Assembly: GCA_041601945.1 (NCBI GenBank)
Contig: JBFIHG010000007.1
Span: 16,462-80,461, forward strand
Reading direction: 5' to 3'
From: JBFJKD01 sp041601945
GTDB lineage: Bacteria; Pseudomonadota; Gammaproteobacteria; Pseudomonadales; Porticoccaceae
Length of the DNA stretch: 64,000 nt
Shown: in pieces, positions 33,397 to 41,860 of the stretch
Numbering within the stretch: position 1 is the first letter of the stretch
Layout: every line of letters begins with the position of its first letter
Made by a program: the position numbers and the translations under genes
The notes under the pieces: generated by a model
Databases searched by the model: none
What the model was told of the DNA's origin: nothing
Seen by the model: only the letters and a program-made list of their open reading frames with translations

Positions 33397-34467
33397 TCAG
33401 GACAGGTTGGCGCGAATCTTCTTCAACAGGCGCAGTGCCTGAGTGCGCTCGACAGCGCCCTGCTCTGCGTCGGTTACGTGCACCTCCACCCCCCCGTCCC
33501 CGGCCCGTACGCGCACCTGGTAGTTAGCCCCGAGGGGCGCACTCACATCGTCCGCCAGACCCAGCCAACGTCTAAAAAATCCTGGCCCTTCTTCCTCCTC
33601 GTTATCACCATAATGAACATCGATAATGCCGGCGGTGCGATCCTGATCGACAATGCTAAAACCTTCGTGCGAGACCGCGTAACCCACCGACGCCCAGGCG
33701 CGATTGTAGTCGAGCTTAACTAACAAATAAGGTTCACCATTTTTCGGCGCCACGACGTCTACCTTGGAGCCACCACCAATCGACTGTGCCAACAGCGATA
33801 CGGTGCCGCTGGTAAGATCGCCAGCCAGGGCGTTAGCCATGACTTCCGCCATACTGCGCTCGCGATCGTCACTGGTGGAGCGCTGCGGCCACGCCGGCGT
33901 GGCCACGCTGTCCACCCCGGTCTGGGAATGTAGAATGCTAATTTCGGTGCTCTTGAGCTGCACCCCCTGCTCGATTCGGAAGCGATAACGGTGTTTGGCC
34001 GCGTTATCGTTTTGTAGTTGCACCCATTCCGTTTCGATGACCCCCGCAGGCGCGTCGGCCACCGCCGTTGGAATTCCGTTGCTATTGAGAATATTGCGTA
34101 CGCGGGGCCATACTTCCCCAGGCGTGCGATTGATTAAAATCCAGCGATTGTCCCCGAGGGACTGAATTTTTACTTCCTGCTCCAGCAAATTGCTCGACAC
34201 GGACTGCGGGCGCGGCACTGCTGCGGTTTCATCCAGAATGGATGTCTCCGGGATGGTAGGCACTGCATAGAGTTGACCTAATGCGCCCTTATCCAAATCT
34301 TCCGGCACTACTATCGGTGGCATTTCACGGGCTTCACGATAATCGTCACCGCGGTTACGCAACGCGCCGTCATCGCTAAACAGTCCACAGCCGCTGAGAC
34401 CCAGCGTCATGCCCAACAGTGTCGCACTTAAAATCGCCGCGGGGTTTGCTAGATACTTTTTGCTCAT
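33397..34467 (-). CDS. bamC: outer membrane protein assembly factor BamC
   Basis: Lipoprotein of the BAM complex. The 356-residue product (ATG at 34465-34467) has a signal peptide with lipobox GLSGC, the unstructured N-terminal segment that contacts BamD (EDLDKGALGQLYAVP), and two helix-grip domains. Its place after dapA is the conserved dapA-bamC arrangement, which supports the call, since BamC is weakly conserved in sequence. Confidence 0.92.
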   Translation of the reverse strand: MSKKYLANPAAILSATLLGMTLGLSGCGLFSDDGALRNRGDDYREAREMPPIVVPEDLDKGALGQLYAVPTIPETSILDETAAVPRPQSVSSNLLEQEVKIQSLGDNRWILINRTPGEVWPRVRNILNSNGIPTAVADAPAGVIETEWVQLQNDNAAKHRYRFRIEQGVQLKSTEISILHSQTGVDSVATPAWPQRSTSDDRERSMAEVMANALAGDLTSGTVSLLAQSIGGGSKVDVVAPKNGEPYLLVKLDYNRAWASVGYAVSHEGFSIVDQDRTAGIIDVHYGDNEEEEGPGFFRRWLGLADDVSAPLGANYQVRVRAGDGGVEVHVTDAEQGAVERTQALRLLKKIRANLS

Positions 34468-34543
34468 ATTGGCATCGTTTCCTGGTACTGATAATAGAGT
34501 CACGGTAGTCCTTGTGAACTGGAATTTGTGTTGCTTTAGCCTG

Positions 34544-35425
34544 CTATAAAATACCGGCTTCCTGCATAACAGCCCGCACTGCCGGGCGCAGCTCTTCGGA
34601 CAGGGGCGTCATGGGTAAGCGAATGGCATCCTGAGCCATCCAGCCCATTTCTGCCACCACCCATTTAACCACAATGGGGTTCGACTCAAAAAATAGCGCG
34701 TTATGTATCGGTCGCAGAGTTTCATCTATCGCCCGCGCCCGCTGCGCATCCCCCATTAACGCCGCTGCGCACGCGTCTGCCATAAGTCGCGGCGCAACGT
34801 TCGCAGTCACCGAAATATTGCCTTTCCCACCCAGCAGCATCAGTTCAACCGCCGTGAAATCGTCTCCCGAGTAGATCGCGAACTCGGGTGGACATTGCTC
34901 GATCAACCACTGCGCTCGCTCCAACTCGCCAGTCGCTTCCTTAATGCCGACAATATTATCTACCTGCGCCAGGCGCCACACGGTTTCCTGCAGCATGTCG
35001 CAGGCGGTGCGTCCCGGTACATTGTATAGAATTTGCGGAATATCCACCGCCTCGGCGATCCCACGAAAATGCCGGTACAACCCCTCCTGGGTCGGTTTGT
35101 TGTAATACGGCACAACCAGTAAACAGGCATCCGCACCGTTATCTCTGGCGCCGCAAGTTAGCTCGATGGCTTCCTGTGTACTATTAGCGCCAGTGCCAGC
35201 GATAACAGGCACCCGCCCCGCCGCGCGCTGCGCGCAGGTACGCACCACTTTAAGGTGTTCATCCACCGACAGCGTTGCCGACTCACCCGTCGTGCCCACC
35301 GCGACAATAGCGCTGGTCCCCTGCTCTACATGCCAGTCGACCAGGCGCCCAAGGGCTTCCCAGTCCACGTCCAGGGTATCCGGCAACATCGGGGTAACCA
35401 GTGCAACGATACTGCCGGTGATCAT
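34544..35425 (-). CDS. dapA: 4-hydroxy-tetrahydrodipicolinate synthase
   Basis: Class I aldolase that condenses aspartate semialdehyde and pyruvate, the first step of the DAP/lysine branch. The 293 residues carry GTTGESATL, the Tyr of YYNKPTQEGLY, YNVPGRT and the Schiff-base Lys in IVGIKEATGE. The ATG at 35423-35425 has GGAG at 8 nt. The dapC, dapD and dapE genes of the same pathway are in the window. Confidence 0.98.
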   Translation of the reverse strand: MITGSIVALVTPMLPDTLDVDWEALGRLVDWHVEQGTSAIVAVGTTGESATLSVDEHLKVVRTCAQRAAGRVPVIAGTGANSTQEAIELTCGARDNGADACLLVVPYYNKPTQEGLYRHFRGIAEAVDIPQILYNVPGRTACDMLQETVWRLAQVDNIVGIKEATGELERAQWLIEQCPPEFAIYSGDDFTAVELMLLGGKGNISVTANVAPRLMADACAAALMGDAQRARAIDETLRPIHNALFFESNPIVVKWVVAEMGWMAQDAIRLPMTPLSEELRPAVRAVMQEAGIL

Positions 35426-35499
35426 GATGCTGCTCCGTAAAAAAGACAATGGTACTGAGGTGAATTGGCGGGCACAAGCGGCGCCTCCCGAATCGACAA

Positions 35500-36459
35500 T
35501 TAATTGGGGTTTCCAGCCCTTTTCCGTCCCTTGCGTTTGCGCTTCGCCGGATAAACTGACTCCGCCCCCGGCGGCCTGGTTTTAAAACGGCGATGCACCC
35601 AGAGGTACTGCTCCGGCGTTGCGCGGATAAAGGCCTCGATAATGTTATTAATGCGTGTCGCATCGACCACGTCGTCCCCGGTCGGAAAGTTTTCCAGCGG
35701 CGGATGTACGGTCACCCGATAATGACCGTTGGCGAGGCGCACATGGGTAAACGGCAAAACTTTGGCATTCCCGGCTCGCGCTAATTTAGCAGTAGCCGTT
35801 ACGGACGCGGCGGGCACACCGAAAAAAGGCGCGAAAACGCTTTGTTTTCTTCCGTAATCCTGATCCGGCGCATACCAGATCACCCGCCCCCTGCGCAGCG
35901 CTTTGAGCACTCCGCGCACATCTTCCCGAGGAAACACCGCACAATCGGGATTATTTGACAGGCGTCCTTTTTGCTGCAAATAGTCGTACACCGGATTCCC
36001 GTGGGGCCGGTACATGCCGTCGGTCGAATAGTAATGGGCCAGGATCTGCCCCCCCACTTCGAGGGTGGTGTAGTGCATGGCCATCAGCAACGCCCCCTGA
36101 CCATTAAGCTGTTCCAGATGTTCGAGACCATGCAGTTCATAACGTTCGGCAAAACGTCGCCACGGCCACCACCAGGCCATCGCTACTTCAAACAGGGAAA
36201 TCCCCAGGTCCTCGAAATTTTCTCGCAGCAGTTGCTCCCGTTCCCGAGTAGTTTTTTCCGGGAAACACAGCTCCAGGTTACGACTGGCGATGGCGCGCCG
36301 AAAGCCCCCAACCCGCAACAGCACGTGCCCCAATCTACGACCCAGCCACGTCATCAAGCGATACGGCAATAGCGCGGTGAGGCGCCACAGACCCATGCCG
36401 ATCCAGGTAAGCCAATAGCGAGGGTGGAGCAGGGAAAGTTTAAAACCAGGGGATTTCAT
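35500..36459 (-). CDS. lpxL: lipid A late acyltransferase (LpxL/HtrB family)
   Basis: Inner-membrane acyltransferase adding a secondary acyl chain to Kdo2-lipid IVA. The 319 residues have an N-terminal membrane anchor, the H-x4-E catalytic motif (MHYTTLE), and the PDQDYGRKQSVFAPFFGVPAA segment typical of LpxL. The C-terminus is very basic (KRKRKGRKR). Which acyl chain is transferred cannot be told. LpxM or LpxP type is possible, but the sequence reads closest to LpxL. Confidence 0.9.
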   Translation of the reverse strand: MKSPGFKLSLLHPRYWLTWIGMGLWRLTALLPYRLMTWLGRRLGHVLLRVGGFRRAIASRNLELCFPEKTTREREQLLRENFEDLGISLFEVAMAWWWPWRRFAERYELHGLEHLEQLNGQGALLMAMHYTTLEVGGQILAHYYSTDGMYRPHGNPVYDYLQQKGRLSNNPDCAVFPREDVRGVLKALRRGRVIWYAPDQDYGRKQSVFAPFFGVPAASVTATAKLARAGNAKVLPFTHVRLANGHYRVTVHPPLENFPTGDDVVDATRINNIIEAFIRATPEQYLWVHRRFKTRPPGAESVYPAKRKRKGRKRAGNPN

Positions 36460-36546
36460 CGACGCACCCGTTGCAAAGACGCGCCATTATATAGCACCAG
36501 TTAAATCGATGACGGCCACACACGACGTATCGATTTGGGTCCCGGG

Positions 36547-36780
36547 CTAGCGTCGCAAATACGCATCCAGATGTTCTACCAACTCCGTCCAGTCCGAATC
36601 ATCCGCCAGCACCTCAATCAAAAAAGCGCGTTGAGCGGGATTCCAGAACGGCGCTTCGACAAGACTCAGAGCGGGGTCCAACGGACTGTGCTGATCGATA
36701 AACTGCGCAATCGAGAGCTCGGACGACGGCAATCCAAGCTGATCGAATAACGCGGATAATGTGTGCGGCCATGTATCCAT
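36547..36780 (-). CDS. DUF2789 family protein
   Basis: A 77-residue acidic protein with LSALFDQLGLPSSE..IAQFIDQH near the start and FWNPAQRAFLIEVLADDSDWTELVEHLDAYLR at the end, recognisable as the DUF2789 family common in marine and pseudomonad gammaproteobacteria. It is mainly helical, with no signal peptide. Function is unknown. It is 87 bp upstream of lpxL on the same strand; GGTGA precedes the ATG. Confidence 0.82.
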   Translation of the reverse strand: MDTWPHTLSALFDQLGLPSSELSIAQFIDQHSPLDPALSLVEAPFWNPAQRAFLIEVLADDSDWTELVEHLDAYLRR

Positions 36781-36893
36781 TCATATTCACCGTGTTAATG
36801 CCCCAACCACCGCCACGCGGTGCGCGACGGGCAAACTTTACAGCCTTTTCAGCGACCTGTGACAACACCCCTGATATGCAGTGATATATCCAG

Positions 36894-37742
36894 CTAGTCA
36901 TTCAGACGCCAGCGCGCCTGATCAAACTCCCCGTGAGTTTGAGTGCAGGTCGCTCTGCCATCCCGCTGCAACTTGAGCAGATGAGCCCACAGGGAATAGC
37001 GGGCGTAGGTAAGCACCGCGGGATCCACATCGTCGTACACAACTGGCAGAATTTCCAGCAAGCTGGCTTCGCCAACTTTACTCATGCCGGACACGGTTTT
37101 TTGCTCGCGCATCAGGCGATGTCGATACAGCGTGTCCACCACCTTCATCGGCTCCGGAATCAAATTGCCATGCCCGGGGGCAATCCCGATGAGTGGATAT
37201 TCCCGCAACAGTTCAAGCGACTGCAAATAATCTTTCATATCGCCGCTGGGAGGAATAATCACCACTGTCGAACCATCCATAATATGGTCCCCGGAAAATA
37301 GTAGACCTTCCTCGCGCAACAGGTAACAAAAGTGATTTCCCACGTGACCCGGAGTATGAATCGCCTCCAGTGTGAACTCGTCGGTAGTGAGTAACTGCCC
37401 ATGACTGATGTTGCGCGCCACGGAAAAAGTCGTATCCTGAAAATGATCAGGCTCCTGCATAACACAACCGAATACCTCGGCCCCGGTTATGGCGGCCAGC
37501 TCGTGCGTGAGTGGCGAGTGATCCTTGTGGGTGTGAGTGGCCACGATACGACGAATTTTCCCTTCACCGGCCGCGAGAATGGCCTGTAAATGACTGTCGT
37601 CCAACGGGCCAGGATCGAGCACCGTGTACTCGTCGCGACCCAATAGATAGGTGTTGGTGCCGGGCCCGGTCATCTTGCTGCCATTAGGTGCGGTTAAACG
37701 TCGCACCAGTGGCGACCATTGTTCCACCGTAGCGGTACTCAC
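36894..37742 (-). CDS. MBL-fold metallohydrolase (LACTB2-like)
   Basis: A 282-residue metallo-beta-lactamase-fold hydrolase. It has TGPGTNTYLLG near the N-terminus, THTHKDHSPL (HxHxDH metal site), HTPGHVGNHFCYLL, FSGDHIMDGSTVVI and a late APGHG, plus a C-terminal winged-helix-like tail (YDDVDPAVLTYARYSLWAHLLKL). This is the architecture of LACTB2-type hydrolases; substrates could be thioesters or RNA. The start is GTG. It begins 22 bp after fabV and may be cotranscribed with it. Confidence 0.85.
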   Translation of the reverse strand: MSTATVEQWSPLVRRLTAPNGSKMTGPGTNTYLLGRDEYTVLDPGPLDDSHLQAILAAGEGKIRRIVATHTHKDHSPLTHELAAITGAEVFGCVMQEPDHFQDTTFSVARNISHGQLLTTDEFTLEAIHTPGHVGNHFCYLLREEGLLFSGDHIMDGSTVVIIPPSGDMKDYLQSLELLREYPLIGIAPGHGNLIPEPMKVVDTLYRHRLMREQKTVSGMSKVGEASLLEILPVVYDDVDPAVLTYARYSLWAHLLKLQRDGRATCTQTHGEFDQARWRLND

Positions 37743-37764
37743 AGCGCCGCGCCAAAGCGAATCA

Positions 37765-38946
37765 TCATAAGTTCACCATGGGATCCACGTCTGCATCGTA
37801 ATCCACCCCGGCCAGACCAAATCCGAACAAGCGCAAAAATTCCGCGTGGTAGCCTGCGTAATCGGTCAGTTCATTGACATTTTCCGTGGTGACTTTGCCC
37901 CACAGTTCCTGCACCTTGTGTTGCACGCTGTCTTTGAGTTCCAGGCCATCCATACGCAGCCGGCCGGCTTCATCCACGTCCCGTTGACCGTCGGTATAAA
38001 ACTGGCGTGCGAACAAGCCCTGAATTTGTTCAATGCAGCCCTCGTGGGAACCCTCTTCCTTCATAATCTTGTAGAGGATGGAGATATACAGGGGCATGAT
38101 GGGAATGGCCGAGCTGGCCTGGGTGACCAGAGCCTTCAATACCGACACCTTGCACTCGCCGCCGACAGCCTTCAATTTCCTGTCGATCTGCGCTGCAGCG
38201 CGATCCAGATCCCGCTTGGCCATACCGATGCTGGCATTACCGTAAAGCGGCCAGGTCATTTCCTTGCCGATATAGGTGTAGGCCGTGGATTTGCAACCGG
38301 GCGCGAGTAATCCCGCATCGCTCAGGGCGTCGATCCACCATTCCCAATCTTCACCGCCCATCACTTTAATTGTGTCGGCGATCTCTGCCTCCGTGGCTGG
38401 CTCAACCGTCACTTCATCCACGACCATTTTGTCGGTATTCAGCCCTTTCATCGTATAGGCATTGCCAATGGGCTTAAGACTCGAATTGTAGGTAACGCCG
38501 CTACGTGGATCGGTGCGTCGCGGCGATGCCAGGGAGTACACCACCATATCCACCGGGCCCATGCCGTTTTGTAACGTCGCAATAACCTGCTGTTTCACCT
38601 CATCGGAAAACGCATCGCCGTTAATGCCCTCGGCGTACAACCCTGCCTTGCGCGCCGCCGCTTGCATGGCGGCGGTATTGTAATAACCTGCGCTGGCAGT
38701 ACGATTATCACTCGGTGGTTTTTCAAAAAACACTCCGAGGGTATCCGCCCCACAGCCGAAAGCTGCCGTGATACGCGACGCCAGCCCGTAACCCGTTGAC
38801 GCACCGATCACCAACACTTTTTTTGGCCCGTTAGCAATTGGGCCCTTGCTTGTAACGTAGTCAATTTGTTGCTGCACATGCGCCGCACAACCGATCGGAT
38901 GCGCGTTAGTACAAATAAATCCGCGAATTTTTGGTTTGATAACCAT
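37765..38946 (-). CDS. fabV: trans-2-enoyl-ACP/CoA reductase FabV
   Basis: NADH-dependent enoyl reductase of fatty acid elongation, the triclosan-tolerant alternative to FabI. The 393 residues begin MVIKPKIRGFICTNAHPIGC, contain the Rossmann VLVIGASTGYGLASRI (about 44-59), and the extended active-site motif Y-x8-K (YGNASIGMAK) that separates FabV from FabI. AGGAG precedes the ATG. It is divergent from the halohydrin-dehalogenase-like gene. No fabI is seen in the window. Confidence 0.97.
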   Translation of the reverse strand: MVIKPKIRGFICTNAHPIGCAAHVQQQIDYVTSKGPIANGPKKVLVIGASTGYGLASRITAAFGCGADTLGVFFEKPPSDNRTASAGYYNTAAMQAAARKAGLYAEGINGDAFSDEVKQQVIATLQNGMGPVDMVVYSLASPRRTDPRSGVTYNSSLKPIGNAYTMKGLNTDKMVVDEVTVEPATEAEIADTIKVMGGEDWEWWIDALSDAGLLAPGCKSTAYTYIGKEMTWPLYGNASIGMAKRDLDRAAAQIDRKLKAVGGECKVSVLKALVTQASSAIPIMPLYISILYKIMKEEGSHEGCIEQIQGLFARQFYTDGQRDVDEAGRLRMDGLELKDSVQHKVQELWGKVTTENVNELTDYAGYHAEFLRLFGFGLAGVDYDADVDPMVNL

Positions 38947-39217
38947 GATTACTCCTATAAGCGGCGTCCCGGGCAGGCGGCGCAGACTGAATTATTCTCT
39001 CGCCACCGCGCAGGGCACAAATTACGGTGCCGGCAACCGCAGCGTGAGTAGCGGAATGATACCGCGAACCACCGCTGCACTCTACCGAGCCGTTGCGCTA
39101 CGTTCCCGCCAACCGGGGCAGTCTGAAGCATTGGTTTGTGACACAATAATGCCAAATCTATTAGTGCATCTGCGTTGGGCAGGCAGGTCTAGCGACACAA
39201 CTGGGGGTTCGGCAATC

Positions 39218-39904
39218 ATGGTACGTATCGGCGACAGCTTGCGGGACAAACGGGTGCTCATCACCCAGTGCGAAGATTTTATGGGCCCGGTATTGTGCGA
39301 CCTGTTCCGCGCTCATGGCGCCGAAGTCATTGCCAACAAGCAAATGTTGGCCGACCCCCAAGCCGCCGAAAGTATTGTCGCCGCGGCAGGATCGGTTGAT
39401 GTGCTGATCGCCAATCTGGCCGTACCCCGGCCCCGCACCAACGTACATCAAGTCACTGATGAAGAGTGGAGACATGTTTTTAGCCATATGGTCGACCCGC
39501 TGCCGCGCCTGTGTCGGGCAGTATTGCCGGCCATGATGGAACGTCGCGGCGGTAAAATTGTGGTAATGGGCAGCGCCTCGGCGCTGCGGGGCATGAAGCA
39601 GGCGTCCACCTATAGCGCAGCGCGCGGTGCACAAATCGCCTACGTGCGCGCCGCTGGTGCCGAATTGGCCGAATACAATGTGCACATTAATCTCATCGCA
39701 CAAAACTTTGTAGACAACCCCACCTACTTTCCACCGGAAGTGCAGGCGAGCGATGCCTTTAAACAACGACTGCAACAGGAAGTACCGCTGCAACGGCTGG
39801 CCACCCCACAGGAAGACGCCCTGTTTGCGGTATTTCTGGCCTCCAGCGAAGTGAATTTTTTTGTTGGCCAAAGTTTTCCGTTTGCCGGTGGCTGGGTAAC
39901 ATAA
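39218..39904 (+). CDS. halohydrin dehalogenase-like protein (SDR-derived)
   Basis: A 228-residue SDR-fold protein that lacks the cofactor motif and canonical catalytic Lys of SDR reductases. Instead of TGxxxGxG it has T16-x4-F21-x-G23 (TQCEDFMG), and instead of S-Y-K it has S119-x12-Y132-x3-R136. These two patterns define halohydrin dehalogenases, in which the nucleotide site became a halide/nucleophile pocket. Such enzymes cyclise vicinal haloalcohols to epoxides and open epoxides with anions. The C-terminal half (YNVHINLIAQNFVDNPTYFP, VPLQRLATPQEDALFAVFLAS, FPFAGGW) also reads like HheB/HheE-type members as I recall them. It is followed after 5 bp by a TauE/SafE permease. It might be mis-annotated as a generic SDR oxidoreductase. 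Native substrate is unknown. Confidence 0.82.
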   Translation: MVRIGDSLRDKRVLITQCEDFMGPVLCDLFRAHGAEVIANKQMLADPQAAESIVAAAGSVDVLIANLAVPRPRTNVHQVTDEEWRHVFSHMVDPLPRLCRAVLPAMMERRGGKIVVMGSASALRGMKQASTYSAARGAQIAYVRAAGAELAEYNVHINLIAQNFVDNPTYFPPEVQASDAFKQRLQQEVPLQRLATPQEDALFAVFLASSEVNFFVGQSFPFAGGWVT

Positions 39905-39909
39905 ACACG

Positions 39910-40665
39910 ATGATCACCGACCCATTTTTCTATTTATGCGCTATTCCCGCAGTGCTGATATTTGGTCTCGCCAAGGGCGGTTTTGGTGGCGGCATCGCGG
40001 TTGTCTCAGTACCGTTAATGACCCTGGCCATACCCCCGGTACAGGCGGCGGCGATACTGCTGCCGATACTGATTGTGATGGATGTGGTTGCGATGTGGAG
40101 CTTTCGCGGCCAGTGGAGCAAGGATAATTTGCGCTTTTCCCTGCCCGGCGCCATGCTGGGTGTCGTCCTCGGGGCGTTTACTTTTCGCTATCTGTCGGAA
40201 GATGCCATCCGCATTCTGATCGGCGTTATCGCCGTGGCATTCTGCCTGAATTACTGGCTCAAACCATCCCTGGAAAAAAAATCCGAGCCAAGCCTGTTAC
40301 ACGGCAGCCTGTGGGGCACGGTGGCCGGATTTACCAGTTTTGGCATTCACGCTGGCGGACCACCGTTAAGTATTTATTTGCTGCCGCAAAAAATGAGCAA
40401 AACCCTGCTAATGGGTACTTTTGCGATTTTTTTTGCGGTGGTAAATATCGTCAAGCTCGTCCCTTATACCTGGCTGGGTCAGTTCGACCACACCAACCTT
40501 TTAACGGCCCTGGTGTTAACGCCGCTGGCCCCGGTCGGCGTACGGTTGGGTTATTTCCTGCTGCATAAAATTAGCGAACAGCTGGTTTATCGGCTGTGCT
40601 ATTTTTTCCTGTTCGTGGTGGGTATCAAACTGCTTTACGATGGCGGCAGCGGTATGCTGCTATAA
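39910..40665 (+). CDS. TauE/SafE-family anion permease
   Basis: A 251-residue membrane protein with about eight hydrophobic segments in two repeats. The family signatures are GLAKGGFGGGIAVVSVPLM (about 20-38) and GFTSFGIHAGGPPLSIYLLP (about 140-159). The family exports sulfite, sulfoacetate or other small organic anions. Its start is 5 bp after the halohydrin-dehalogenase-like gene, so the two are surely cotranscribed; export of a halide or product anion is inference. Confidence 0.88.
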   Translation: MITDPFFYLCAIPAVLIFGLAKGGFGGGIAVVSVPLMTLAIPPVQAAAILLPILIVMDVVAMWSFRGQWSKDNLRFSLPGAMLGVVLGAFTFRYLSEDAIRILIGVIAVAFCLNYWLKPSLEKKSEPSLLHGSLWGTVAGFTSFGIHAGGPPLSIYLLPQKMSKTLLMGTFAIFFAVVNIVKLVPYTWLGQFDHTNLLTALVLTPLAPVGVRLGYFLLHKISEQLVYRLCYFFLFVVGIKLLYDGGSGMLL

Positions 40666-41001
40666 CATTCACCGCGCACCCGATTTACGAGCGGACGGCC
40701 AATAGCCGCGGCTGCGAATTGTTTATTAGTCGGCTTCTCGAGTAACGTATTTTTTGGCAACTTCACACTCAATCGTGGACCTAGTGTTGCAGATAACCAA
40801 TATGGCGAAGCCGATTCGTTCAGCACCCCGACATTGGCACCCGCTGATCTATTTGGTGTGTTGGCGATCGGCGCCCTGTTTAGCGTCGGCAAGCGGACCC
40901 TTTTGCGAGCGTAATCGGCGCCATTCGAAACCGCCAAAATATCGCGAGGTTAAGCCTGATAATGACAGTTGGCGCGTTAATGCAACACACAGAGCACACG
41001 G
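40666..41001. other. 336-bp gene-free gap between the TauE and GST genes (convergent)
   Basis: No open frame with family-like content and no clear terminator stem with a T-run was found. A minus-strand 100-residue frame here is low-complexity and has no context support. The stretch may be remnant sequence. Confidence 0.3.
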
Positions 41002-41706
41002 TTATTTATAATACATGCCCTTTATTCTGGCGACAAAATCTGTGAGATTTGTGTGGTTCAAGCCCGCATCCTTAACCGGAGATTCAATCGGAACACTCAG
41101 AATATTTGCCAGCAAACTATAGGCTATGGCATCAATTTCAGTGGGCGTTTCACCCATAAAAAACGGCTTTTCGCCCAGCAGATCGGCCAGGGCAATCATA
41201 TCCTTGATCCCAATGGCGCGAATTTCCTGCAATGAATGCTTGCCTATACCGTGACCCATCAGCTGACGTTTGACGCTGCGTCTGACAATGGGCGCCAGAA
41301 TAAAGCGCAATGGTTTGGGAATGCCGCCAAGCACAATATCGCGAAACTTGTGCCAGTTTGATTCCACCATCCAGCGCTCGTAAACCATCACCCAATACAG
41401 GTTTTCCTCCAGCAAGCGCCGCAGCGCGTGTGTCAGAGCTTTTTGCGCAGATGTTAGTGATATATCCAGATCACAGTTAAATTCGCTATTGAGGTAGTCG
41501 ATAATAAAACCGGAGTCCCCCATTTTATTGCCGCGGTGCTCGATCCACGGTAGCTTCTTTTTGGGTCCATTAAACGGCGCGGCATCGATCACCGATACAT
41601 AGGGTATATCAGCCATTTTGAGGTAGGTTTCGAGCTTCAGACAAAATGGACTGACTGAAGCAAGTCCCCAGCCCCCTGGAATTTGATGAACAATTACCTT
41701 CTCCAT
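41002..41706 (-). CDS. glutathione S-transferase-like protein (metaxin/FAXC type)
   Basis: A 234-residue two-domain GST-fold protein. The thioredoxin-like N-terminal domain has SPFCLKLETYLKMADIPY and GPKKKLPWIEHRGNKMGDSGFIIDYLN. The C-terminal helical domain includes EIRAIGIKDMIALADLLGEKPFFMGETPTEIDAIAYSLLANI. This Tom37/metaxin/FAXC pattern differs from classical GSTs. Glutathione use is not certain and the role is unknown. The crotonase gene lies upstream on the same strand after 154 bp. Confidence 0.82.
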   Translation of the reverse strand: MEKVIVHQIPGGWGLASVSPFCLKLETYLKMADIPYVSVIDAAPFNGPKKKLPWIEHRGNKMGDSGFIIDYLNSEFNCDLDISLTSAQKALTHALRRLLEENLYWVMVYERWMVESNWHKFRDIVLGGIPKPLRFILAPIVRRSVKRQLMGHGIGKHSLQEIRAIGIKDMIALADLLGEKPFFMGETPTEIDAIAYSLLANILSVPIESPVKDAGLNHTNLTDFVARIKGMYYK

Positions 41707-41860
41707 TTCTCCTCCGGCAACCCACGCCCTGCATTAAGCACACACTCTCCGCCACATACGATATGCCATTGTTGTTCCCCAATCCAAGCGCCAGTCAACC
41801 ACGCGCTTGTTTTTCCCGATTCACAGTCTCGGCGATGTGCCTTGCACACCTTCTTTGCAA

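Noticed and set aside
38936..39217. 94-codon N-terminal extension of the dehalogenase-like gene
   Set aside because: The family N-terminus starts at the ATG of 39218; the extension overlaps the fabV start region and has no motif.
39218..39904. Annotation as an ordinary SDR oxidoreductase
   Set aside because: It lacks the glycine-rich cofactor motif and has Arg instead of the catalytic Lys; the halohydrin dehalogenase patterns fit at both sites.
40635..40937. Minus-strand 100-residue open frame between the TauE and GST genes
   Set aside because: No family-like content; it overlaps the end of the TauE gene antisense.
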